Source: Methylococcaceae bacterium | GTDB lineage: Bacteria > Pseudomonadota > Gammaproteobacteria > Methylococcales > Methylococcaceae | Reading direction: 5' to 3' | Assembly (NCBI GenBank): GCA_028678445.1 | Contig: JAJRDJ010000272.1 | Span: 1-6,540, forward strand | DNA: 6,540 nucleotides | Shown here: one piece after another, positions 1-5,048 of the stretch | Position numbering within the stretch: position 1 is the first letter of the stretch | Layout of the letters: each line of letters starts with the position of its first letter | The notes under the pieces: generated by a model | What the model was told of the DNA's origin: nothing | Databases searched by the model: none | What the model saw: only the letters and a program-made list of their open reading frames with translations | Program-made: the position numbers and the translations under genes

Positions 1-2
1 AA

Positions 3-80
3 CGGCACCTCGTGTTGCTGCCCGTGATTCGCGAAAGCGTGGGTATTCAGCAAGACGCTATAGGCCGCTGGTACCTTTAA
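3..80 (+). CDS. 3' end of an unrecognised protein gene (partial, 5' end outside window)
   Basis: An open frame enters from the left edge and ends at TAA 78-80, giving 25 residues that begin RHLVLLPVIRESVGIQ and end GRWYL. Codon choice looks natural, and the frame is followed 50 bp later by a strong terminator hairpin, as expected for the end of a gene. The other two plus frames contain stops in the same stretch or give arginine-rich shadow-like peptides. The fragment is too short to assign to a family. It could be chance, since only 25 codons are visible. Confidence 0.4.
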   Translation, partial: RHLVLLPVIRESVGIQQDAIGRWYL

Positions 81-129
81 TGAAGCGGTAACATTGGCAC
101 TATAAACTCGCGCCGTCCTCCCTAGAGTA

Positions 130-154
130 CCCGCCCATCGTGGCGGGTTTTTTT
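130..154 (+). terminator. Rho-independent terminator, copy 1 of a repeated hairpin
   Basis: CCCGCC (130-135), loop CATCGT, GGCGGG (142-147), then seven T (148-154). This is a perfect 6-bp GC stem followed by a T-tract. It lies 50 bp after the stop of the partial gene at the left edge and probably ends its transcript. The same hairpin with nearly the same loop returns at 377-400 and 629-650. Confidence 0.8.
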
Positions 155-184
155 GGATCTGGTCACTACTTAAAATTGATTGCT

Positions 185-346
185 ATGGACAACTTCAGGT
201 TTGAAATTAGAAAAAAGGTGGATGGCTACTGGGTAGGGTACTCCGACGAAAACGGTGACTGGTGGGTGGCCGATCTAGTGCGCTTCGACACCATCAAGGA
301 GGCAGTTAAATTCTGTGCTGCAATTCAGGAGACGCAGGACGATTAA
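185..346 (+). CDS. Small hypothetical protein, 53 aa
   Basis: An unrecognised 53-residue protein starting MDNFRFEIRKKVDGYW and ending at TAA 344-346. The frame is open further upstream to a GTG at 140, but that GTG lies inside the terminator hairpin, so the ATG at 185 is the better start. No strong ribosome binding site is visible before it. The first half is rich in aromatic and charged residues in an alternating pattern (FRFEI, GYWVGYSDENGDWWVADLVRF), which suggests a small beta-sheet. The second half (residues about 34-48, TIKEAVKFCAAIQE) looks like one amphipathic helix. No signal peptide, membrane segment or cysteine cluster is present. The gene is bracketed by two copies of the same terminator, so it would be a one-gene unit. 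The beta-beta-beta-helix outline is loosely like HicB-type small domains, but there is no convincing motif and no HicA partner, so no function is assigned. Confidence 0.6.
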   Translation: MDNFRFEIRKKVDGYWVGYSDENGDWWVADLVRFDTIKEAVKFCAAIQETQDD

Positions 347-376
347 GAAGCACGTCATCTTTGTGTATTGAACTTG

Positions 377-400
377 CCAGCCCACCGTGGCGGGTTTTTT
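377..400 (+). terminator. Rho-independent terminator, copy 2 of a repeated hairpin
   Basis: CCAGCC (377-382), loop CACCGT, GGCGGG (389-394), then six T (395-400). The stem is the same as copy 1 except for an A-G mismatch. It follows the 53-aa gene by 30 bp and probably terminates it. Confidence 0.7.
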
Positions 401-625
401 GTCGGGATTAGTTGTCGAGTCCCTGATTTCAAACCCTACTGGTAGTCAGCGTAACAGTGGACCAATCATCCGGGAAATTCTCAATATGTACGAGGCTAGA
501 GCAGTGCTGAGCAGCTCACACTGCCTCGTCCGATGGCGAAATCATCAGCATGATAGAAAATTTCAACTGCGGGGACGCTGAGGAGTTGTTGGAAGAGTAG
601 GTTCTGCTCCAGAAGCCACCGTCCA
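401..625. other. Gene-poor stretch, possibly a decayed small gene
   Basis: No convincing intact gene is seen. A plus frame open from the GTG at 387 (inside the hairpin) to TGA 579-581 gives 64 residues of unremarkable composition. A second frame running to TAG 598-600 gives a more protein-like acidic tail that contains SMIENFNCGDAEELLEE, but this frame is closed upstream by a TGA at about 506-508 and has no well-placed start. This would fit a small gene broken by a frameshift or point mutation, sitting between terminators 2 and 3. A minus-strand frame across 516-866 looks like a shadow. Confidence 0.3.
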
Positions 626-628
626 GCA

Positions 629-650
629 CCGCCCATCGTGGCGGGTCTTT
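629..650 (+). terminator. Weaker terminator-like hairpin, copy 3 of a repeated hairpin
   Basis: CCGCC (629-633), loop CATCGT, GGCGG (640-644), then GTCTTTC. The stem and loop match copy 1, but the T-tract is interrupted. GCCAC at 615-619 can also pair with GTGGC at 638-642, giving a competing fold. It ends the gene-poor stretch and precedes the DUF47 gene. Confidence 0.5.
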
Positions 651-792
651 CGTCTGTAAAATGACCCGAGAAACCCGAGTCGGTGTAGTTACATATGTAG
701 CCAGTTGCAATAAACGGTCACTAAATCCTGAAATAACGAAAGATACCGTTATATTTCGATGCCTAGTCATAACACCCATTAATGTGAGCAAT

Positions 793-1455
793 ATGAATCC
801 TGATAATGTCGATCTCAAGAACCCCCTCTCTCTCGAAGTGATCTTAAAGGACCATCTCGATAACACGGTAGCGTGCAGTCAGAAGCTTAGCAAACTTTTT
901 GCAAATATTGAGGAACCGGACCCGTATATCGCTGAAATCAAAGCTTTGGAAGAAAAGGGGGATAGGCTTACTGCCGATGCGTACTGTGCTCTAGAACTGC
1001 TTGATTATTCCGAATTTATCCCTATGACCGAGCAGTTCGTCCAGCGCCTGGATGATATCGTGGATGGAATTAATAATACGGCTCGACTGATTGATATCTG
1101 TCGGCCACGGAAGATCGAGGATTCGGCCTGCGAGATTCTCTCTACCTTGGTCTCGATGATTGCTCGACTTAACGTTGAGATAACACAGTATCCAGCAAAC
1201 GACTTGGCAAGTGTAAAGGCCTGTCGAGAGGAGCTTAAGATGAATGAGGAGAATGCGGATTTAATCTATCATAATTGGCGAAGGAAGCAGTATCGAGTTC
1301 TTGTTCTCCCCTTGGTCGACGAGGCTAACTGGACCGAGATCCTGGGTCTTCTCGAGCAAACTACGGATGCCGCTTATCATGCGGCGGTATTGCTTGAGCG
1401 CAAAACCAGATATCGCCAAAGACAATATCCTGAATCCGTACCCCATTCTTTGTAG
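793..1455 (+). CDS. DUF47 / PhoU-like family protein (putative phosphate-transport accessory regulator), 220 aa
   Basis: The protein is all-helical with the layout of the DUF47 (Pit accessory, PhoU-like) family. Seen in order: an N-terminal helix with HLDNTVACSQKLSKLF (residues 21-36); the first repeat, EIKALEEKGDRLT (48-60), then EFIPMTEQFVQRLDDIVDGI (74-93), which matches the family pattern of I..LE..aD..t followed by fitp...edi..L...lDdi.D.i; and the second half, with ELKMNEENADLIYHNW (147-162) and EILGLLEQTTDAAYHAA (182-198). Length is typical for the family. The frame is open from an ATG at 661, but the extra 44 residues are unlike the family and start 11 bp after a terminator-like hairpin, so ATG 793 is preferred; GTG 784 is also possible. 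The Shine-Dalgarno sequence is weak. Family members usually lie next to a Pit-type phosphate permease; none is visible here. Assignment is by pattern recognition, and the ligand is unknown. Confidence 0.75.
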   Translation: MNPDNVDLKNPLSLEVILKDHLDNTVACSQKLSKLFANIEEPDPYIAEIKALEEKGDRLTADAYCALELLDYSEFIPMTEQFVQRLDDIVDGINNTARLIDICRPRKIEDSACEILSTLVSMIARLNVEITQYPANDLASVKACREELKMNEENADLIYHNWRRKQYRVLVLPLVDEANWTEILGLLEQTTDAAYHAAVLLERKTRYRQRQYPESVPHSL

Positions 1456-1465
1456 ATAATCTCAG

Positions 1466-1486
1466 AATCATTATATGACAATGATT
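1466..1486 (+). terminator. AT-rich hairpin after the DUF47 gene
   Basis: AATCATT (1466-1472) and AATGATT (1480-1486) are perfect inverted repeats around a 7-nt loop, 11 bp after the DUF47 stop. The stem is AT-rich and no good T-tract follows, so termination would be weak at best. Confidence 0.25.
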
Positions 1487-1491
1487 TGTAG

Positions 1492-1611
1492 ACTATATAC
1501 CTATTCGGTTTCGGCCAGAGTACTCATCTGGCGCTCACCGTAGGGTTTCTGGCGATCTACCTGATGAGTCAGGCCTCCCGGGTTCGACGTGACCAGCGTC
1601 TAAGCAACTGA
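1492..1611 (+). pseudogene. Possible C-terminal remnant of a membrane protein
   Basis: A plus frame runs from just after a TAG at 1489-1491 to TGA 1609-1611. It encodes about 39 residues with a hydrophobic segment (HLALTVGFLAIYLMSQ) followed by a basic tail (SRVRRDQRLSN). One membrane helix with a positively charged C-terminal end is a common way for a transporter or sensor to end. There is no convincing start (only an internal ATG 15 codons from the end), so this looks like the truncated 3' end of a larger gene. It stops 5 bp before the duplicated CTAG of the insertion sequence, so the insertion itself did not cut it. A chance open frame remains possible. Confidence 0.3.
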
Positions 1612-1616
1612 ATTAT

Positions 1617-1620
1617 CTAG
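1617..1620. repeat. Target-site duplication CTAG, left copy
   Basis: CTAG stands directly outside the left inverted repeat and is repeated at 3220-3223 directly outside the right one. Confidence 0.8.
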
Positions 1621-1633
1621 GAGCCTGTCGGAC
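1621..1633 (+). repeat. Left terminal inverted repeat of the IS
   Basis: GAGCCTGTCGGAC is perfectly complementary to 3207-3219. After base 13 the two ends diverge. Confidence 0.9.
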
Positions 1634-1691
1634 AAAAAAATTTGACCGCCTGGTTTTGTGGCGTCGTCCCCTAAAAAAGTCGGTGGTTCGT

Positions 1692-1719
1692 CGCGCAAAG
1701 CAATTTTTCGGATTGCGCG
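1692..1719. repeat. Subterminal inverted repeat inside the IS left end
   Basis: CGCGCAA (1692-1698) pairs with TTGCGCG (1713-1719) around a 14-nt loop. A smaller nested pair, GCAAT (1700-1704) and ATTGC (1712-1716), can form instead. It lies in the tail after the transposase stop. On the minus strand a run of six T follows about 15 nt later, so a weak terminator for the transposase transcript is possible. Confidence 0.35.
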
Positions 1720-1786
1720 GAGTGAACAGCGCTCTGACATGATCGCCATGCAACGTAAACCGGCGGAGTTTGACGATCATCCCGGG

Positions 1787-3085
1787 TTATCCAGCCGCCA
1801 GCACGTGCATCCGTTTCAGATTGTAGGCCAGGGCGATCAGTTTCCATTCGCCGGCAGTCGCTGGCAGGCCGCGCAACGCGAACTGGCGAAAGCCCATGAT
1901 CTGTTTGATGATGCCAAACACGGGCTCGACGGTGCATTTGCGCTGTCCGTAGCGGGCGCGTCCCGGTTTGGTTTTCAAGGTATGAGCCATTTTGAGCACC
2001 GGATCGTCGGTGTGCGGCGCGGGCGCATCGGCCGCGAGGCGTTCTGCCAAAGGCAGATGGTGCGCGTCACGGCCCAAGGCGATCAGCGGCGTGATGGCGC
2101 GGTCTTCGCAGACTTTGACATTGCTTTGGCTGAAGTAGCCGTTGTCGGCCAGCAAGGTATCGGGTTTGCCCAAGTCGCTTGCCAGTTTGGCCATTTCGTT
2201 CAGCATCGGTTCGACTTGCTGCTTATCGTTGGTGTCCTGCGTGAGCGTGGCCGCGACGATCAGCAGGCTGTCGACATCGACGGCTGCCTGACCGTTGTAG
2301 CCCTGCACGAAGCCTTCGTGACTGGGCATGATGCGGGATTCTGCGTCGGTCAGGTTGATTTGATCCTTGGCCTTTGGCCCGCTTTCCGGGGCTTTAGGCT
2401 CCTTGCCGCGCGGTTTTTTCCCGGCTTCGCGCTGGGCTTCGCGGCGAGCCACTTTGTCGGCATAGTCTTGCTGGGCCTGTTGGTCGCGTTCGTTAACCCG
2501 TTCGGCAATCTTGGCCTTGGCTGCGGCCAGGGCTTGCAGGCGCTGTTCGCGGCGAGCGATTTCAGCGGGTAAGTCGTGCTCGGCGCCCGCTTCTTGTTGA
2601 TCGGTTTCGGCCGCTTTGGCCAATAAGGCTTGGACTTCCTCGCGCAACTGGGCTTCCAGCTTTTCGATATGACCGTGAGACAGCGCTTTGTGCTTGGAGG
2701 CGTTAGCCTTGATCTGGGTGCCGTCCAGCGAGATCGTGCCCAGTTTGACCAATTTCATCGTCTGGGCATAGCTCAGCACTTGCACAAACAAGTCTTCCAG
2801 TTCCACCAGAAAGGTCTTGCGGAAGTTGGCCAAGGTGTCGTGATCAGGATGCAGGTTGGCGGCGATGAACCGAAAAGCCACGGAATCGTACGTCGCTCGT
2901 TCGCGTTTACGACTGGAGAAGGTGCCGGTGGCGTAGCCATAAACCAGCAGGGCCAGCAGCAAGGCCGGGTGATAGGCCGCAGAACCGCTCCGCGAATACC
3001 GCCCGGTCAGCTTCGATAAATCCAGTTGATCAATGACTTCGACGATGTACCTGGCAAGGTGATCTTCGGGCAACCATTCATCCAC
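1787..3085 (-). CDS. IS1182-like DDE transposase, main frame (N-terminus displaced by a frameshift)
   Basis: This enzyme cuts and joins the ends of the element. In the 432-residue frame from a GTG at 3085, residues 1-95 form a DUF772-type N-terminal domain (DEWLPEDHLARYIVEVI, then YATGTFSSRK and HPDHDTLANFRKTF). The catalytic triad is seen as D121 in SLDGTQIKANASKHK, D314 in LLADNGYFSQ, and E387 in RKCTVEPVFGIIK with K394 seven residues on. Residues about 135-235 are a charged, probably coiled-coil insert. The C-terminus (WKLIALAYNLKRM) is intact. The GTG has no ribosome binding site, and the frame is open only from 3100, just after an in-frame TAG (3101-3103). The codons just upstream still read LLPPS before VDEWLP, as in relatives, which shows that the true N-terminus lies in the other frame. 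The protein is therefore probably not made whole unless a +1 shift occurs. Confidence 0.85.
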   Translation of the reverse strand: MDEWLPEDHLARYIVEVIDQLDLSKLTGRYSRSGSAAYHPALLLALLVYGYATGTFSSRKRERATYDSVAFRFIAANLHPDHDTLANFRKTFLVELEDLFVQVLSYAQTMKLVKLGTISLDGTQIKANASKHKALSHGHIEKLEAQLREEVQALLAKAAETDQQEAGAEHDLPAEIARREQRLQALAAAKAKIAERVNERDQQAQQDYADKVARREAQREAGKKPRGKEPKAPESGPKAKDQINLTDAESRIMPSHEGFVQGYNGQAAVDVDSLLIVAATLTQDTNDKQQVEPMLNEMAKLASDLGKPDTLLADNGYFSQSNVKVCEDRAITPLIALGRDAHHLPLAERLAADAPAPHTDDPVLKMAHTLKTKPGRARYGQRKCTVEPVFGIIKQIMGFRQFALRGLPATAGEWKLIALAYNLKRMHVLAAG

Positions 3086-3176
3086 CGAGGGCGGCAGTAG
3101 CTATTGTTGGTGTCGGTCGTATTGGATAAATCTGGCCATAAGTCTTCTTCTGTTGGGCGTCAGCAGGGGTCACCAT
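3078..3176 (-). pseudogene. Displaced N-terminal segment of the IS transposase
   Basis: A minus-strand frame starts at ATG 3176-3174 with AGGA nine bases upstream and reads MVTPADAQQKKTYGQIYPIR, then ends TIATAALGG at TGA 3080-3078. It lies where the transposase start is expected. Removing one base near 3100 joins it to the main frame (it would then read TPTI, LLPPS, VDEWLP). The two frames overlap by about 23 bp, so the shift lies between 3078 and 3103. Either a one-base insertion broke the gene, or a ribosomal +1 shift joins the parts; no known slippery site is evident. Confidence 0.7.
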
Positions 3177-3206
3177 ATTAACGAATCCTGCCTTCGATAG
3201 TCGAAA

Positions 3207-3219
3207 GTCCGACAGGCTC
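3207..3219 (-). repeat. Right terminal inverted repeat of the IS
   Basis: GTCCGACAGGCTC is the exact complement of the left end at 1621-1633. It lies 30 bp upstream of the transposase ATG, so promoter elements must lie between them or outside the element. Confidence 0.9.
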
Positions 3220-3223
3220 CTAG
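3220..3223. repeat. Target-site duplication CTAG, right copy
   Basis: Matches CTAG at 1617-1620. Taking out the element and one copy restores an uninterrupted intergenic sequence. Confidence 0.8.
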
Positions 3224-3398
3224 TCAGGGCGGGTTCAGTGCGAATGGGAACTGGCTGGGTTACCAGTCCGATCTGGCGACCCTGCGGGTCGCTCAACTGT
3301 CCCTGACCGATGTTCACGGGCTGCTGGCAGTTGGGGGAAGTCTGACTGTCTGCAGCCGTAGCGCTCGAGCGAATTAAGTCTCCGGGCGCTTAACGGCC
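3224..3398. other. Non-coding or decayed stretch between the IS and the EEP gene
   Basis: No intact gene is seen. A plus frame without a start runs from the insertion point to TAA 3374-3376 and includes NWLGYQSDLATLRVAQLSLT and DVHGLLAVGGSL. The composition is protein-like, so it may be a remnant 3' end. Joined across the excised element, the frame is closed by a TAA 15 bp before the CTAG, so it was already headless before insertion. A perfect 10-bp palindrome CGCTCGAGCG lies at 3362-3371. TTAAG (3374-3378) and CTTAA (3389-3393) form a weak hairpin after the EEP stop. Confidence 0.3.
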
Positions 3399-4241
3399 TC
3401 AGGGATGTAGCTTCAGATCCTCCGGCAACACCACGTCCATGGCGATCGGCAGATGGTCCGAACAGGTAAAGTGCAGGACCTCGACATGCTCGACCTTGAG
3501 CCCCGGGGTGACCAGTATGTGATCAATCATGCGGCTTGGTTGCCAACTCGGCCAAGTGTTGATTTCCCGTCCCGGGTCAGATAGCTCGGTAGTGCTGGTC
3601 AGGAGTTGCAGTTCGGGCGAGCCGGGTTCGCAATTGAAATCGCCCATCACCACGGCATGCGGAAAACCCTTCAGCAACTCGCCGACAAAGCCTAGCTGGC
3701 GCAGACGCGCGCGCCGGCTCAGGGCCAGATGCACCACGCAGACGTACAGTGATTGGCCCGGTTGTCGCCCGTAGCGGGCCACCACCACGCCGCGTCCGGG
3801 CAGGCCCGGCAGCTTGTAATCGCGGATTTCAAGCGGCTTGAATCGGCTCAACAGGCCGTTGCTGTGAAGGGCGATACCCCCCATGCGACGGTTGATCTGG
3901 TTGTGCCAATGAGGGAACCCGGCGTGCTCCGCCAGATATTGGGTCTGAATGATGCCGCGACTCCTGAGCCCGCCGCCGTCAACCTCCTGGAGGCCCACGA
4001 TGTCGAAAGGCCTGAGAAGTTGGGCGATACGGCCAAGGTTGGTCAGGCGCTTGTGGCTGGGCCAGACGTGCCGCCAACTGCCGGTGATCATGTCACGGTA
4101 GGACGTCGTGCTGATACCGGTCTGGATATTGAAACTGGCCAGCCGTAGCCGTTGCGGCTGGACCAGTGCTGCCACACCCGGGGTGGGTTGGGGTTGTGGC
4201 GAAGATCTGAGCATACCCGTGCTGCTTAGCGGCGGCATCAC
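3399..4241 (-). CDS. Endonuclease/exonuclease/phosphatase (EEP) family protein, 280 aa
   Basis: A metal-dependent phosphodiesterase or phosphatase fold (the family of exonuclease III, DNase I and sphingomyelinase). The family motifs are all present in order: ASFNIQTG with N38; VGLQEVD with E86, the metal ligand; VVHLALS with H171; VMGDFNCEPGSPE with D201 and N203; RMIDHILV with D240; and CSDHLPIAMDV with D262 and the catalytic H263. No clear signal peptide is seen. The first 30 residues are proline-rich and probably disordered, and the fold starts near residue 32. The start is GTG 4241 or the ATG next to it at 4238; neither has a good ribosome binding site, and an ATG at residue 10 is also possible. 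It lies 40 bp after dsbA on the same strand, a place also taken by an EEP-family gene after dsbA in Pseudomonas. The substrate (DNA, lipid head group or other phosphodiester) cannot be told from sequence. Confidence 0.88.
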   Translation of the reverse strand: MMPPLSSTGMLRSSPQPQPTPGVAALVQPQRLRLASFNIQTGISTTSYRDMITGSWRHVWPSHKRLTNLGRIAQLLRPFDIVGLQEVDGGGLRSRGIIQTQYLAEHAGFPHWHNQINRRMGGIALHSNGLLSRFKPLEIRDYKLPGLPGRGVVVARYGRQPGQSLYVCVVHLALSRRARLRQLGFVGELLKGFPHAVVMGDFNCEPGSPELQLLTSTTELSDPGREINTWPSWQPSRMIDHILVTPGLKVEHVEVLHFTCSDHLPIAMDVVLPEDLKLHP

Positions 4242-4251
4242 GTAAGGAAAT

Positions 4252-4278
4252 GGCGGGTTTCAGTTGCACCTACCCGCC
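4252..4278 (-). terminator. Intercistronic hairpin between dsbA and the EEP gene
   Basis: GGCGGGT (4252-4258) and ACCCGCC (4272-4278) form a perfect 7-bp stem with a 13-nt loop. On the transcribed (minus) strand it starts 3 nt after the dsbA stop and is followed by ATTTCC rather than a clean T-tract. It may act as a partial terminator, or protect the dsbA message and lower expression of the next gene. Confidence 0.45.
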
Positions 4279-4281
4279 GGA

Positions 4282-4929
4282 TTATTTCTTGGCGCCCGAC
4301 ACCGATTCCTGCTTGATCAGCTCATTCGTGATCTCGATCATGCGCGGAAAGGACTTGGCCTTGCCGGGGCTGACCACGTATTTGCCGTTCACGACCAGCG
4401 CCGGGGTGCCGGTAATGCCGTATTTAGCGGCAAGGCCTGAAGCGTGGCGCAACTTGGAGTCCACGGCGAAGGATTGATAGGCCTTGTGGAAATCCTCCTC
4501 GGCCACGCCATGCGCGTTGAAGAACTTGGCGAGATCGTCCTCGGATTCCAGGGTTTCCTTCTTGTTCTGGATCGCGTCGTAGAACTCCGGATGCAGTTTG
4601 TCCAGCACGCCCAACACATCGGCGGTGAAGAACGCCTTGGCATGTGCGGCCCAGTGCTCGTTGAATACGGCGGGCTGGCGGATGAAATTCACTGAGGCTG
4701 GCTTCTTCTTGATCCAGGCATTGAGGTCGGGTTCGAAGTGATAGCAATGCGGGCAGCCATACCAGAAAAATTCCCGCACCTCGATCTTGTCCGGGTCGTC
4801 GGTCGGTTGCGGCGGGTTGATGACGTCGTAATCGGTCCCGACCTTAAACTCCTCCGCGAAGCCTACCGTGAAGGCAGAGGTGGTCAGGAGTGCCAGGGCA
4901 GCAACAAGCCCCATCAATGCTTTGTTCAT
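4282..4929 (-). CDS. dsbA: Periplasmic thiol:disulfide oxidoreductase DsbA, 215 aa
   Basis: DsbA puts disulfide bonds into proteins arriving in the periplasm and is re-oxidised by the membrane protein DsbB. A Sec signal peptide is seen at residues 1-25 (MNKALM, then a hydrophobic core, with likely cleavage after FA before EEF). The thioredoxin-fold active site is FFWYGCPHCYHF with the redox pair C59 and C62; CPHC is the classic DsbA dipeptide. The helical insert follows, then the cis-proline loop ITGTPALVVNGKY (P176). Length is normal for the family. The start is well supported: GAGGT lies a few bases before ATG 4929. The gene follows cytochrome c4 by 119 bp on the same strand and precedes the EEP gene. 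No oddities were seen. DsbA rather than DsbC or DsbG is supported by the single CPHC and the lack of a dimerisation domain. Confidence 0.96.
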   Translation of the reverse strand: MNKALMGLVAALALLTTSAFTVGFAEEFKVGTDYDVINPPQPTDDPDKIEVREFFWYGCPHCYHFEPDLNAWIKKKPASVNFIRQPAVFNEHWAAHAKAFFTADVLGVLDKLHPEFYDAIQNKKETLESEDDLAKFFNAHGVAEEDFHKAYQSFAVDSKLRHASGLAAKYGITGTPALVVNGKYVVSPGKAKSFPRMIEITNELIKQESVSGAKK

Positions 4930-4958
4930 GGTTACCTCACAATTGGGATATCAGGATT

Positions 4959-4988
4959 TGAATAGCGTATCGGTCTTTTTCGCATCAA
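4959..4988 (-). promoter_or_regulatory. Possible sigma-70 promoter for dsbA
   Basis: On the minus strand TTGATG (4988-4983) and TATTCA (4964-4959) are separated by 18 bp, about 30 bp before the dsbA ATG. The match is moderate. It would let dsbA be expressed apart from the cytochrome gene. Confidence 0.25.
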
Positions 4989-4998
4989 GGTCCGATAC
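4967..4998. repeat. Inverted repeat in the c4-dsbA spacer
   Basis: GTATCGG (4967-4973) pairs with CCGATAC (4992-4998) around an 18-nt loop. A related GATACCG unit occurs again just upstream on the transcript, near 5009-5015, so two alternative folds can compete. There is no T-tract. It may be an operator-like site, a message-stabilising hairpin or chance. Confidence 0.3.
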
Positions 4999-5048
4999 CG
5001 CGCTGGCGATACCGGACGCTTGGGGCTGGCGATGGACGGGGAAGGCAG

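Larger units (their letters stand above)
1621..3219 (-). mobile_element. Complete IS1182-like insertion sequence, 1599 bp
   Basis: The ends are a perfect 13-bp inverted repeat: GAGCCTGTCGGAC at 1621-1633 and its complement GTCCGACAGGCTC at 3207-3219. CTAG flanks both ends. The interior carries one transposase on the minus strand, reading from the right end toward the left, with a 166-bp non-coding tail (1621-1786). The size and the transposase type (DUF772 head, DDE core split by a long charged insert) fit the IS1182 family. CTAG duplications are also known for the IS5 subgroup, so the family call rests on the transposase. The GC content resembles the right-hand genes more than the AT-rich left flank. 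Confidence 0.9.

Noticed and set aside
130..650. Integron attC sites at the evenly spaced repeats
   Set aside because: No paired GTTRRRY and RYYYAAC core sites flank the hairpins. The only GTTRRRY match (about 304-310) is inside the small gene.
661..792. N-terminal extension of the DUF47 protein from ATG 661
   Set aside because: There is no ribosome binding site, it starts 11 bp after a hairpin, and the 44 residues do not fit the family, so ATG 793 is preferred.
516..866. Minus-strand frame of 116 codons
   Set aside because: It overlaps the repeated hairpin and the DUF47 start region, has no recognisable features or ribosome binding site, and its composition looks random.
1575..1611. tRNA-like T-arm (GGTTCGA)
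   Set aside because: The flanking bases do not form the 5-bp T-stem, and no acceptor, D or anticodon arms are found.
1658..2572. Long plus-strand open frame of 304 codons
   Set aside because: It lies antisense to the transposase, whose DDE motifs and family layout are clear. The antisense peptide is a GC-driven shadow.
3078..3317. 79-codon minus-strand gene starting at 3317
   Set aside because: Only the part from ATG 3176 is meaningful, as the transposase N-terminus. The upstream part crosses the IS end and CTAG into the flank.
3753..4148. Plus-strand frame of 131 codons
   Set aside because: It is antisense to the EEP gene, which carries all of its catalytic motifs.
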